Of a DNA stretch of 64,000 bases, positions 35,471-44,591 are shown piece after piece (the first letter of the stretch is position 1; every line of letters starts with the position of its first letter). The notes below the pieces were generated by a model. It was given only the letters and a program-made list of their open reading frames with translations. It was not told the origin of the DNA and made no database searches. This DNA comes from Fortiea contorta PCC 7126. Its GTDB lineage: Bacteria; Cyanobacteriota; Cyanobacteriia; Cyanobacteriales; Nostocaceae. Both the position numbers and the translations under genes were made by a program. The DNA lies in contig NZ_KB235930.1 of the NCBI RefSeq assembly GCF_000332295.1, positions 873,895-937,894 on the forward strand, given 5' to 3'.

Positions 35471-36388
35471 TCAAAACACCCACAACCAAACAGGAAGAGT
35501 CAGCAGCAATATTATCGCCCCTGCAGCTAAAGCTGTGACAGCTAAATCACGATCAAGGTCGAAGGTTTCGGCAATGACTAATGTAGCAAAAGCCGGGGGC
35601 ATTGCCATTTGTAAAATCATTACCTGTGCAGCAGCACCAGTCACACCAAATAGAGGTAAAGCACTACCGAGCACCAAAGGAACTAGCAGCATTTTAATTG
35701 TCAAACTCATGGCTGCTTGTGGTAAGCTGTGCCAAGAAGTAACTTGAGCCAGTCGCATCCCAATTAATACTAGAGATAAGGCAATAGCAGTCCAAGCCAA
35801 TTTATCTAAGCCAAATTCAACTACATCTGGTAACTGCACTTGGCGAAATACTAAGCCAAAGCCGAAACCCCACAGAGTAGGATTAATTAATATCGCTTGA
35901 GTCATCTGCCAATAATTACTGGCGCTGCTGCCAAAATGACTCGCTAATACAACTCCTAAACCATAAGATCCCAGCAGTGATCCCAACAAATCGTAGAATA
36001 AAGCCCACGCAAAATATTCTTTTCCAACCATCGCTAAGGTAACAGGAAAGCCCAAATAACCTGTGTTTCCTAGCATTGCAGCTAACAGTAGACTACCTTG
36101 AGTTGGTTGTTGAGGAATACTTTTTGTAAAATATGCTTGCCCTTTCATCCCTACCCAAGCCAAAATTGCTCCCAGAAAAATAGCCAAATAAGCGATCGCT
36201 GGTGCAATCCAAATCTGTCTAGATAAATCAGTTTGTCGCAAAAAAGCAACAACACTCAGCGGTGCTCCCACCCAAAACAGCAATTGACCTAAACGAGTGG
36301 GAACCATACTAGGTAGCTTGCGTCCCAAAATGAATCCTAAAACAGCTAATCCTATTAGCTTCAGGTATAGTTCCGATAGGTTTGTCAA
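35471..36388 (-). CDS. AEC family transporter
   Basis: This 305-aa membrane protein has about ten helices of the auxin-efflux-carrier type (FWVGAPLSVVAFLRQTDLSR, AAMLGNTGYLGFPVTLAMVG, VVEFGLDKLAWTAIALSLVL). Bacterial relatives export malate or other acids; the substrate here is unknown. The start codon is TTG at 36388; no in-frame ATG lies nearby. Convergent with the PRTase gene (28 bp apart). Confidence 0.8.
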   Translation of the reverse strand: MTNLSELYLKLIGLAVLGFILGRKLPSMVPTRLGQLLFWVGAPLSVVAFLRQTDLSRQIWIAPAIAYLAIFLGAILAWVGMKGQAYFTKSIPQQPTQGSLLLAAMLGNTGYLGFPVTLAMVGKEYFAWALFYDLLGSLLGSYGLGVVLASHFGSSASNYWQMTQAILINPTLWGFGFGLVFRQVQLPDVVEFGLDKLAWTAIALSLVLIGMRLAQVTSWHSLPQAAMSLTIKMLLVPLVLGSALPLFGVTGAAAQVMILQMAMPPAFATLVIAETFDLDRDLAVTALAAGAIILLLTLPVWLWVF

Positions 36389-36491
36389 GATTGCGCCCGA
36401 TAATCACAGATGTAAGATGATAGCTGTTGCGTTTATTTTTTTCCAGTCTACAATCTGTTATGGTTATGCAAATAAAAGCAGGAGTTGACTC

Positions 36492-37298
36492 TTGAATAAA
36501 GCTGGATTTCCTGGAAAACCGGAAAACTCATCAGCTTCCTCTGGTGATGATATTCCAGCAGCTTTGCGTGATACTCCAGATGCAGCACCCAAGGTGCGCG
36601 TGCGACCTCTGGTTTTGTTAATTGGAGGAATTGTTGGTTTTATCTTGCTGGCTGGGATTAGTGGTTTTTTATTTTTCATCACTTCACCCCAAAAAACCGC
36701 CGATTCTCAACCTTCGCCATCTGCTTCTCCCTCCCCCTCCAACTCTGGCAATAATAATGATGTTCTGTTAGGACATTTAGCCTATCCAGAAGTACCAGAG
36801 TCAGAGTTAATTGCCATTTCCAGAGACGGACGCATCCGGATGCGAAAAAGCGCAGCAGAAAAGTTTCAAGCAATGGTTCAAGCCGCACGCAGCGCTGGTG
36901 TAAATTTAGTACCCATTTCTGGCTTCCGCTCAGTGAAAGACCAGGAGCAGTTATTTTTTAGCGTCGGCGCCGAACGCAATCAAACCCCCTCCCAAAGAGC
37001 TGCTCTCAGCGCCCCACCAGGACATAGCGAACATCACACAGGTTATGCTGTAGACATCGGTGATGGTGCAGTCCCCGCAACTAATCTCCAAGCTAATTTT
37101 GACAACACCAAAGCATATGAGTGGCTAGCAGCCAACGCCGCCCGTTTTAGTTTTGAAATGTCTTTTCCCAAGGATAATTCCCAAGGAGTAAGTTATGAGC
37201 CTTGGCACTGGCGATTTGTTGGTGATAGCGATAGTCTAGAAACTTTCTATAAAGCTAAAAATTTACAACCAACTCCCACACCGCAATCAACACCATAA
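36492..37298 (+). CDS. VanY-like D-alanyl-D-alanine carboxypeptidase (M15B)
   Basis: This 268-aa membrane-anchored peptidase trims the terminal D-Ala from peptidoglycan peptides. One helix (about 39-66) is followed by a Ser/Pro linker. The M15 domain then shows ISGFRSVKDQEQLF, the zinc-binding SEHHTGYAVDIGD and EPWHWRFVG, so the ligands are present. I take TTG at 36492 as start because AGGAG lies about 7 nt before it. The gene is divergent from the AEC transporter. Confidence 0.9.
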   Translation: MNKAGFPGKPENSSASSGDDIPAALRDTPDAAPKVRVRPLVLLIGGIVGFILLAGISGFLFFITSPQKTADSQPSPSASPSPSNSGNNNDVLLGHLAYPEVPESELIAISRDGRIRMRKSAAEKFQAMVQAARSAGVNLVPISGFRSVKDQEQLFFSVGAERNQTPSQRAALSAPPGHSEHHTGYAVDIGDGAVPATNLQANFDNTKAYEWLAANAARFSFEMSFPKDNSQGVSYEPWHWRFVGDSDSLETFYKAKNLQPTPTPQSTP

Positions 37299-37351
37299 AA
37301 TAGCCTCTTTTTCTACAAGAGACTTCAGGCGATGTCACCAAAAATTCATTA

Positions 37352-37377
37352 TAGAGACGTAAGATTTTACGTCTCTA
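37352..37377. repeat. Dispersed palindrome (TAGAGACG family), second copy
   Basis: This 26-bp palindrome has arms TAGAGACGTA / TACGTCTCTA and differs from the copy at 24294-24319 at one centre base. It lies between the convergent VanY-like and tonB genes. Confidence 0.8.
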
Positions 37378-37447
37378 CAAAGGTTGTGTGAGAGTGCAAA
37401 ATTATTTGCATACAACTTTTTTGCCAACGCCAGATTTAATCACCCGA

Positions 37448-38935
37448 TTATTCAGAAGCAGCGGGAGCTTCTGGTGCTGCGGCTGGCGCTTCTGGACGAG
37501 AACGACGCAAAGATTCAATCAACCGAGTCTGACTTGCTGGTCTGGCTTGGTCTGCACGCCGCCGTCTTTTTCTTGTTGGTTGGGCGGGTGATGCATCACT
37601 GACGACACGCTCACGCCGTGACCGACGCAGCGAGTCTCTCAGGCTTCCGCCACCACTAGATGCTGCACTTTGTGATGTAGTTTCTGATCTGCGAGATATT
37701 AAGCGACGGCTGATTCTAGATTCTGTGTCTGATGATACAGCATCGAGCGATCGCCTGCGTCTAGTTTGCGGTTCTCTAATCCTTTCACCAGAATCATCTG
37801 TATTACTAGATGCTTGTAACCGCCTTCTCAGTCTGGGGGTTTCTTCTGCTACCTGTTGGTTTCTTTCTTCTGCTTCTCTTTGTTGTCTGCGTTGTTGAAC
37901 TTCGCTGTGACGCCGTGAACCTTGAATCGCAAATTCTGTTCCTATAGATACGCCTCGTCTACCACCAGCTGCGGGTTTTAATTTCCAATCCCGCGCTTGT
38001 CTGAGAGTTTCTTCATCTAATTCGCGGTTCCCGCTAGAACGAGCCACCCGCACATTAGTCACATTCCCTTGGTCATCTGTATCAACAGCTACTTCTACTC
38101 TGCCTTCAATTCCTCGCCTTCTTGCCGCCTCTGGATATTTAGCATTACACTCACGACAAGCTGCACGACCATTCCCACTGCTCCGATTTACTGGCGCAGC
38201 TGGAGCTTCAATTACAGGATTTTTCGGTGCCACAGCGACTTCATTACCACCACGGCTCACTGCTGGAGAATCTCTAATCCCCCGTAATTGCCCGATTAAA
38301 TTACTATTGGTACTGCCAGTACCATTACCAGAGCCGACTCCACTACCGGAGCCGCTACCTATACCAGAGCCTACACCAGTACCAATACCAGTACCTCTAC
38401 CAGTACCACTAGCAAAGCCACTTCCAGTGCTGCCAGTTAAGACAGAGGAACCACCGCCGCCGCCACCGCCGCTAGGTGCTCTCTCCTCAGTTCTCGCCGA
38501 TGAACTCAGCTTACTTGTTTGATTTGCCACTGCAGAAGTAATCTTTGGAGAGTTCTGTCTAGTTGGTTCTCTATTTTCAGCTTGTGGAATAATTTTTTGT
38601 ACTGGTGCGTTTTTAGGTTCCGGTCTTGGTTCCTCAACTTTGACTGGCTTTGGCTCTACAGGAGGAGTAAAAACACTTTTTTCAATTATTTTGGGTTTTT
38701 CCTCTTTCTCCTCCACTTGGGGGGTTTGTGTAACCTGCGGTTGTGGGGTTTCAATAATTGCCACTTCTATCGGTTCGTCTTTTGTCTCTGGAACTCTCGA
38801 TAAAAAATTACCTACACCTGAGGCTAGGACACCCGCATGTAGCGCCAGTGAACCCATCAAACTATAAACTAGAAAAGACCTAAGAGCCACAGCTTCTTGA
38901 GAACGCTGCTCAACAGCAATGCCTGAAAAGCCCAT
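37448..38935 (-). CDS. tonB: TonB family protein with Arg/Ser-rich C-terminal tail
   Basis: TonB links the proton-motive force, through ExbB-ExbD, to outer-membrane receptors. The 495-aa protein has an N-terminal membrane anchor (about 17-40), a Pro/Glu-rich spacer, a Gly/Ser-rich stretch (155-210) and a TonB C-terminal domain at about 255-340 with AKYPEAARRRGIEGRVEVAV and TLRQARDWKLKPA. A CxxC (C260, C263) opens this domain. A 155-residue Arg/Ser/Ala-rich tail (341-495) extends beyond the usual end and is probably disordered. exbB-exbD are divergent, 302 bp upstream. Confidence 0.88.
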   Translation of the reverse strand: MGFSGIAVEQRSQEAVALRSFLVYSLMGSLALHAGVLASGVGNFLSRVPETKDEPIEVAIIETPQPQVTQTPQVEEKEEKPKIIEKSVFTPPVEPKPVKVEEPRPEPKNAPVQKIIPQAENREPTRQNSPKITSAVANQTSKLSSSARTEERAPSGGGGGGGSSVLTGSTGSGFASGTGRGTGIGTGVGSGIGSGSGSGVGSGNGTGSTNSNLIGQLRGIRDSPAVSRGGNEVAVAPKNPVIEAPAAPVNRSSGNGRAACRECNAKYPEAARRRGIEGRVEVAVDTDDQGNVTNVRVARSSGNRELDEETLRQARDWKLKPAAGGRRGVSIGTEFAIQGSRRHSEVQQRRQQREAEERNQQVAEETPRLRRRLQASSNTDDSGERIREPQTRRRRSLDAVSSDTESRISRRLISRRSETTSQSAASSGGGSLRDSLRRSRRERVVSDASPAQPTRKRRRRADQARPASQTRLIESLRRSRPEAPAAAPEAPAASE

Positions 38936-39237
38936 AGCTTACTGCCACCTATTTTCATTTGTGTGAATATCTTAAAATACTTAAGTACAAATATCAAGTA
39001 AATGTGTGAAACTGTTTATGCAACAGTTGTCAGAAAACACTGACACATGAAAAAAACATTTTAATATTTTTTCTACAAAAATTTACTAGCTGATACTTGT
39101 AACTTTATGTGAATAACAATAACATTAGCATGAAAATTTGAGCAAAATATCTTACTACTCTTTTGAGAAAGACTTGCAAGTTATATCAGGATTATGCAAA
39201 TCTGACTGTATACTGTTGATTCATTACGAGGCTCTAC
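38936..39237. promoter_or_regulatory. Divergent tonB / exbBD promoter region, possible Fur-like site
   Basis: This 302-bp AT-rich region must hold the promoters of tonB and exbB. At about 39112-39130 AATAACAATAACATTAGCA loosely resembles a Fur box built of NAT repeats. The match is partial and not a firm call. TATACT at 39209-39214 is a plausible -10, but no good -35 was found. GAGG lies about 8 nt before the exbB ATG. Confidence 0.35.
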
Positions 39238-39891
39238 ATGGGAATTAAAGATCTGTTTACGGCAGGCGGTGTGGTGATGTGGCCGCTGTTGGCGTTTTCG
39301 GTGTTAGCGGTGGCGCTAATTATTGAGCGGATAAGATTTTGGCTGCAAGTTAATAATCGTCAAAGCCGCGTAGTCCGAGACGTTTTGAACCTTTATCGGC
39401 TAGATAATGTGGTGGGTGCGATCGATAAACTCAAACAAAACGCAGACTTACCACTGGCACGGATTTTTCTGGCAGCTTTAGAATTAGAAGAACCAAATCC
39501 AGAAGAATTTCGGCTAGCTTTAGAAAGTGAAGCCCAAGCAGAGATACCCTTGCTCAAACGCTTCCAAAATATTTTTGATACTATCATTGGTCTTGCACCT
39601 TTACTAGGCCTACTGGGTACAGTATTGGGACTGATAGCTTCCTTCGCGTCCTTGAATCTTGGTGATGTGGGAGGTACAAAAACAGCAAATGTGACAGCGG
39701 GGATCAGTGAAGCTTTGGTGTCAACAGCAACAGGACTCATTGTTGCGATATTCGTGCTGTTATTTGCTAACTCCTTCCGGGGACTCTACATCCGGCAAAT
39801 AGCGCTGATTCAAGAATATGGGGGACAACTAGAGTTACTATATCGTCGTCGCTACGAAAGAGGAGAAAGAAGCTATGCGCCTACCAGATGA
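39238..39891 (+). CDS. exbB: ExbB/TolQ-type proton channel protein
   Basis: This 217-aa inner-membrane MotA/TolQ/ExbB protein has three helices: ALIIERIRFWLQ after the first (about 10-28), FDTIIGLAPLLGLLGTVLGL (about 117-145) and STATGLIVAIFVLLFANSF (about 160-185). It forms the proton-driven motor with ExbD and energises TonB. The stop overlaps exbD by 17 bp, which implies translational coupling. Confidence 0.93.
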   Translation: MGIKDLFTAGGVVMWPLLAFSVLAVALIIERIRFWLQVNNRQSRVVRDVLNLYRLDNVVGAIDKLKQNADLPLARIFLAALELEEPNPEEFRLALESEAQAEIPLLKRFQNIFDTIIGLAPLLGLLGTVLGLIASFASLNLGDVGGTKTANVTAGISEALVSTATGLIVAIFVLLFANSFRGLYIRQIALIQEYGGQLELLYRRRYERGERSYAPTR

Positions 39892-40279
39892 ACCAGAGTT
39901 ACCACCACAAATCAACATTGTGCCGATGATTGATGTGATCTTTGCGATTTTGACATTCTTCATTATGTCAACGTTATTTTTAACCAGATCGGAAGGATTA
40001 CCAGTCAATTTACCGAAAGCAGCGACAGCCAAACAACAGCAAGTCCCGACGAAAATTACCATCACAGTAGACGAAAAAGGTGACGTTAACCTTAACCGTC
40101 AACCAGTAGCTGTTGATGGTTTGACAGAAAAATTACGTGCTTTGGTTGGTGCTAATAAAGAAGCATTAGTGGTGATTAATGCTGATGAAAAAGTTGGACA
40201 TGGCCGAGTAGTGGCTGTCATGGATAAAGTTCGTCAGGTAGAGGGAGCAAAATTAGCGATCGCTACCCAAAAACCCTAA
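39875..40279 (+). CDS. exbD: ExbD/TolR-type protein
   Basis: This 134-aa protein has one membrane helix near the N-terminus with the proton-relay Asp in PMIDVIFAILTFFIMS, then a periplasmic domain (LPVNLPKAATAKQQQ, VVINADEKVGHGRVVAVMDK). It starts 17 bp inside exbB and works with it and TonB. Confidence 0.93.
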   Translation: MRLPDEPELPPQINIVPMIDVIFAILTFFIMSTLFLTRSEGLPVNLPKAATAKQQQVPTKITITVDEKGDVNLNRQPVAVDGLTEKLRALVGANKEALVVINADEKVGHGRVVAVMDKVRQVEGAKLAIATQKP

Positions 40280-40292
40280 CTACTGTTGCCCC

Positions 40293-40326
40293 ATCCCACA
40301 GCACATAGCCGTGGGATTGTCAACTT
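40293..40326. terminator. Hairpin between convergent exbD and PBP2
   Basis: ATCCCAC (40293-40299) and GTGGGAT (40311-40317) form a 7-bp stem with an 11-nt loop, then TGTCAACTTTTT. It probably ends the exbB-exbD transcript. Confidence 0.55.
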
Positions 40327-40333
40327 TTTAGCA

Positions 40334-42193
40334 TTAATTGCGACGCCTATTCACCGAGTTAGTATTTTGCGATTGTGATACTTCCGTAGCTGGCTTTTGA
40401 TATCTAAGAGGATACTTCCGTTGGAAATACCCTTCCATAATCTCTAAAATCATCGGCGCCGCCACACTACCGCCGCCACCGCCAGAATGTTCTGCAAAAG
40501 CGACTATCAATATTTCCGGTTTATCAGCAGGTGCATAAGCACCAAACCAAGCATGATTTTGCTTCACTCCCCGGTTCCAAGCCTCGGCGGTACCACTCTT
40601 CCCGGCTACCGGCGGGACTGTTGGCTGATTTAAAACCTTACCCGTACCCTCTGATACCACCTTCCGCAGTCCCTCACGGAGAATTTTAATCGTTTCCGGC
40701 TTCATATTTAAATTTGAGCGCCAGCTTTTAGCGTCTTCATTGTCTTTGAGCAAATGCGGTTGGACTCGGTAGCCACCATTAGCTGGAACTGCAAACATCA
40801 CCGCCACTTGTAGCGGTGTAGTTTGTAAAGCACCTTGACCGATAGTCATATTAATAGTGTCGCCTATAGTCCAATCGGTCTTCCAAGCTCTCTTTTTCCA
40901 TGCTTGATCTGGAACCAAGCCTTTCACCTCTTCTGAGGTAAATTCAAACCCAGTCTTTTTACCAAATCCATATTTGCGCGTCCATTCAATTAAAGTCGGG
41001 CCGCCGATTCCCCGACCAATTTGATAAAAGAACGTATCACTACTCCACTGCATCGCCCCGACAAAACCCAGAGGCCCAAATCCCGCGTGGTTCCATTCCC
41101 CAAAACGGGTACCACCGATGGTTAAAGAACCATAAGTTTGTAACACCGTCTTGGGAGAGAATTTACCCGACTCCAACCCAGCGGTGGTGGTGACAATTTT
41201 AAAAGTACTCGCAGGGGGAAAAGCACTCAGCGCACGGTTAACCAAGGGATGTTCTACACCTTGGACAGTTTCCCAATCTTTTTTACTCAATTTCTGCTTG
41301 GAAAAAATATTGGGATCAAAAGTGGGATGAGACACCATTGCTAAAACAGAGCCATTTTTAGGATTAAGAGCGATAATTGCGCCGTTGCGATTCTTCAAAG
41401 CTTTTTCAGCAGCTTTTTGCACATCCAAATCAATGGTTAAGTGCAGGTCATTACCGGGTTTGGCGTCTTTCTCTCCCAACACCCGCAGTGGGCGACCCGC
41501 ACCATCAACTTCTACTTGCTGACCACCCCATTCTCCTCTGAGTGTTTTTTCGTAGGCTTTTTCGATCCCCATCTGACCAATCACGTCTCCCAATCGATAG
41601 CCTTCATGCCTTTTCTTTTGTAACTGCTCGGCGGTGAGTTCGCGGGTGTAGCCGATGACATGGGCTAATTCCCGACCGTGGGGATAGTAACGAACAGCTT
41701 CTGTGTGGACTTCTACATCTTTGAGTTCAGTTTCATACTCCTTCAATGCAGTGATTTGAGCTTCAGTCAGGTCACGAGCAATGCGAATGAGAGTAGAAGA
41801 GTTAGCACCTGCATCTTCTAGTTTTTTTTCAATTTCTTCTTGAGGAATTTGCAGAATTTGGGATAGGCGCGAACCGACAACTGACCATGAAGGCTTGGTG
41901 TGAGCCATCGGCCATAAATACACAGAACGGGGATGGCGAGTGCTGGCTAAAAGTTTGCCATTGCGATCAAAAATGCTCCCCCGTTCCGGCTGCTTGGGAA
42001 TCATCCGAATTCGGTTGGCTTCTGCTCGCTGGCGATGGTTTGCGCCTTGGACAATTTGTAAATATGCTAAACGTGCACCGATCCCAGTCATCATCAATAG
42101 GGTAAAGAGGATGACAAATGTCGGTTGGTAGCTTCGTCCTACCGTGCGTGTATCTTTTTTCTGACCAAGTGGAGATGGTTGCAATAAAGCCAT
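40334..42193 (-). CDS. mrdA: Penicillin-binding protein 2 (class B transpeptidase)
   Basis: PBP2 crosslinks peptidoglycan during cell elongation. From the ATG at 42193 (MALLQPSPLGQKKDTRTVGR) it is 619 aa: one N-terminal membrane helix, the class B dimerisation domain with GSIFDRNGKLLAS, and the transpeptidase domain. Catalytic motifs are complete: Ser329-x-x-Lys332 in PPASTFKIV, Ser384-Ser-Asp386 in WSSDTFFYQ, and Lys532-Ser-Gly-Thr in AGKSGTAEAW. A paralogue of identical length lies 329 bp upstream on the same strand. Confidence 0.92.
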   Translation of the reverse strand: MALLQPSPLGQKKDTRTVGRSYQPTFVILFTLLMMTGIGARLAYLQIVQGANHRQRAEANRIRMIPKQPERGSIFDRNGKLLASTRHPRSVYLWPMAHTKPSWSVVGSRLSQILQIPQEEIEKKLEDAGANSSTLIRIARDLTEAQITALKEYETELKDVEVHTEAVRYYPHGRELAHVIGYTRELTAEQLQKKRHEGYRLGDVIGQMGIEKAYEKTLRGEWGGQQVEVDGAGRPLRVLGEKDAKPGNDLHLTIDLDVQKAAEKALKNRNGAIIALNPKNGSVLAMVSHPTFDPNIFSKQKLSKKDWETVQGVEHPLVNRALSAFPPASTFKIVTTTAGLESGKFSPKTVLQTYGSLTIGGTRFGEWNHAGFGPLGFVGAMQWSSDTFFYQIGRGIGGPTLIEWTRKYGFGKKTGFEFTSEEVKGLVPDQAWKKRAWKTDWTIGDTINMTIGQGALQTTPLQVAVMFAVPANGGYRVQPHLLKDNEDAKSWRSNLNMKPETIKILREGLRKVVSEGTGKVLNQPTVPPVAGKSGTAEAWNRGVKQNHAWFGAYAPADKPEILIVAFAEHSGGGGGSVAAPMILEIMEGYFQRKYPLRYQKPATEVSQSQNTNSVNRRRN

Positions 42194-42522
42194 AGGACAA
42201 AGGGGATGCCACAATTAATATTGTATGTATGCAATGGTGCTAGACTCCTAGCGGATGTTTAGCACAGAATATAAGGAAAGAGAATTTATTCTAATTTTTT
42301 TCCTAGAGGCGATAATCACTAATGTATCATTTGAAATGCTTCATAGTTGAATGTAATGAGGTGTAATTAATTAAAAAATTTACCGATAAAAATGTTAAAG
42401 CTGGCGGTATTTATGTATATGGAATGGTACTTCCAAGGTTGCAAAGTCAGGACTAAGGTATCTTTAAAAGTTGAAAATGTAATTTTTGATGTTTGAGAAA
42501 TTTATACAAAGTAAATTTTAAG
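42194..42522. other. Intergenic region between the two PBP2 genes
   Basis: This AT-rich, 329-bp region has no convincing gene, terminator or repeat. It must hold the promoter of the downstream PBP2 if the two are not co-transcribed. Confidence 0.45.
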
Positions 42523-44382
42523 TTATTCTCCATTTATACCTCCTATTTGGTCAACTTTAGACGCTGAATCTTGAGCTTGAGTAACTGTTGCTCGCGGGTA
42601 AACTTTTGCATAATTACTTGAGTATTTATGCTGAAAATAAGCTTTTAATACTTGTAGAACCATTGGCGCGCAAATAGTGCTACCGTCAGCGCCGGAATTT
42701 TCACTAAATGCGACAACCACAATCTCTGGTTTATAGCTGGGAGCGTAAGCACCGAACCAGGTGTGATGAGGGCGACCGTTAAGAGCTTGTGCTGTCCCAC
42801 TTTGTCCAGATGCGGGAGCGATCGCTGGTAAATTCAAACTCTGACCAGTACCCTCACTGACTACTCTCCGCAATCCTTCACGCAAAACCCCCACTGTATC
42901 CGGTTTCATATTTAAAGGCGATCGCCGTGTGGCTGCTGTCTGGTTTTTCAGTAACTGTGGCTGTACTCGATACCCGCCATTTGCAGGAATAGCAAACATA
43001 ATTGCTGATTGTAATGGCGTAATTTGCAAAGTACCTTGACCAATGGACATATTAATGCTTTGGTCTACAGTTCCCGGCGTCTGTAAAATTTGTTGCTTCC
43101 AAATAGCGTGGGGAACTAGACCTGTAGACTCTTCATCAGCCAACTCAATACCAGTTTTTTGACCAAATCCAAATTTGTGACTCCAAGTGATTAAGGTAGA
43201 ATCACCGATTTTTCTGGCGACTTGAAAGAAAAAAGTATCACTATTAACAGCGATCGCTCTAGGAAATTCCAAAGGGCCGAATCCCGCTCGATTCAATTCC
43301 CTCACACTCACCCCATCCACTCTCAGAGATCCCGATGTTGGTAGCACTGTATCAGGCGTAAACTTTCCCGATTCTAACGCCGCTGTCGTGGTGACAATTT
43401 TGAAAATACTGGCGGGTGGGAAAGCTTTGAGAGCGCGATTGACCAAAGGCCGGTCTTGACTTTTCAAGGTTTCCCAATCTTTTGCAGACAGCTTTTGTTG
43501 AGAGAAAATATTGGGGTCAAAGGTGGGACGTGAAGTCATCGCTAAAACAGCACCGTTTTTCGGGTCAATGACGACGATCGCCCCGCGATATTTACCCAAA
43601 GCTTGATCTGCGGCTGTTTGCAAAGCTAAATCTATAGTTAAGTGTAAATCTTTACCAGCTTTCGCCTGCTTTTGTGTCCACACTCGCTGTGGGCGTCCCG
43701 CATCATCTACTTCCACTCGCTCAACACCCCATTCACCCCTTAGTAAGTGGTCGTAAGCTTTTTCCACTCCCATCTGACCAATCACATCACCAGCTTGCTT
43801 GGTGAGCAGTCCCTGCTCATGGGTGAATTCTTGGGTATAACCAAGCACATGCGATAATTTTTCACCGTAGAGATAGTAGCGGACAGGTTCCGTATGAATT
43901 TCTACCTCTGGGAGTTGGTCTACATACTTTTGCAGCGCGGTGATTTGCATCGGGTTGAGATCCCGCGCAATCCTGACTAATGAAGGAGAATTGGCGCCCA
44001 CTTGTTCTAGCTGCTGTTCTATTTGCCTTTGGGGAATGTGGAGAATCTTTTCTAGAAGAGGTGCTAAAACAGACCATGATGGCTTGGTGTGTGCCATCGG
44101 CCATAAATATAGAGAACGGGAGTAGCGAGTACTAGCTAATACTTTGCCGTTGCGGTCAAAAATATTACCTCGCTGTGGTGGTTTGGCAATTACTCGCGTC
44201 CAACTCGTCGCTGCTTTGTGTCGGAATTTTGCACCCTCAATAATTTGCAAATATACTAGACGAGCCTCAATTACAGCCGTCATTATTAAGGTAAATCCGA
44301 TGAGAACTAGAGGCTGACAACCGCGTCCTACTGTACGTATATCTTTTTTGCTACCAAGTGGCAATGGTGGTAATAAAGCCAT
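42523..44382 (-). CDS. PBP2 paralogue with altered catalytic motifs
   Basis: The protein is 619 aa from the ATG at 44382 (MALLPPLPLGSKKDIRTVGR); 41 further codons upstream are open but not family-like. Overall it aligns throughout with the intact PBP2 downstream. The nucleophile motif survives (Ser325-Ile-Phe-Lys328). The second motif reads Asn380-Ser-Asp instead of Ser-Ser-Asp. The third reads Gln527-Ser-Gly-Thr (ASGQSGTAQAL) where a Lys is expected. DNA codons AAT and CAA are clear at those sites. It may be a regulatory or scaffold paralogue with weak or no transpeptidase activity; that is inference. Confidence 0.88.
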   Translation of the reverse strand: MALLPPLPLGSKKDIRTVGRGCQPLVLIGFTLIMTAVIEARLVYLQIIEGAKFRHKAATSWTRVIAKPPQRGNIFDRNGKVLASTRYSRSLYLWPMAHTKPSWSVLAPLLEKILHIPQRQIEQQLEQVGANSPSLVRIARDLNPMQITALQKYVDQLPEVEIHTEPVRYYLYGEKLSHVLGYTQEFTHEQGLLTKQAGDVIGQMGVEKAYDHLLRGEWGVERVEVDDAGRPQRVWTQKQAKAGKDLHLTIDLALQTAADQALGKYRGAIVVIDPKNGAVLAMTSRPTFDPNIFSQQKLSAKDWETLKSQDRPLVNRALKAFPPASIFKIVTTTAALESGKFTPDTVLPTSGSLRVDGVSVRELNRAGFGPLEFPRAIAVNSDTFFFQVARKIGDSTLITWSHKFGFGQKTGIELADEESTGLVPHAIWKQQILQTPGTVDQSINMSIGQGTLQITPLQSAIMFAIPANGGYRVQPQLLKNQTAATRRSPLNMKPDTVGVLREGLRRVVSEGTGQSLNLPAIAPASGQSGTAQALNGRPHHTWFGAYAPSYKPEIVVVAFSENSGADGSTICAPMVLQVLKAYFQHKYSSNYAKVYPRATVTQAQDSASKVDQIGGINGE

Positions 44383-44591
44383 AAGATAAAAAAAGATGCT
44401 GATACTAGTATCATATGATTTAAAAAAGTCTAAATCAATACTCAGTAATAAGTCAGTAACAATTGGGAACAGATATTCCTGATCAATTGTTTTTGCCGGA
44501 TACAATAAACCAAAGTGTAAACTGTAGTCGCCGCCAAAGACTACATCAATTGATCACAATCACCTAGGATCACGGCATTCTACTAAGGAAT

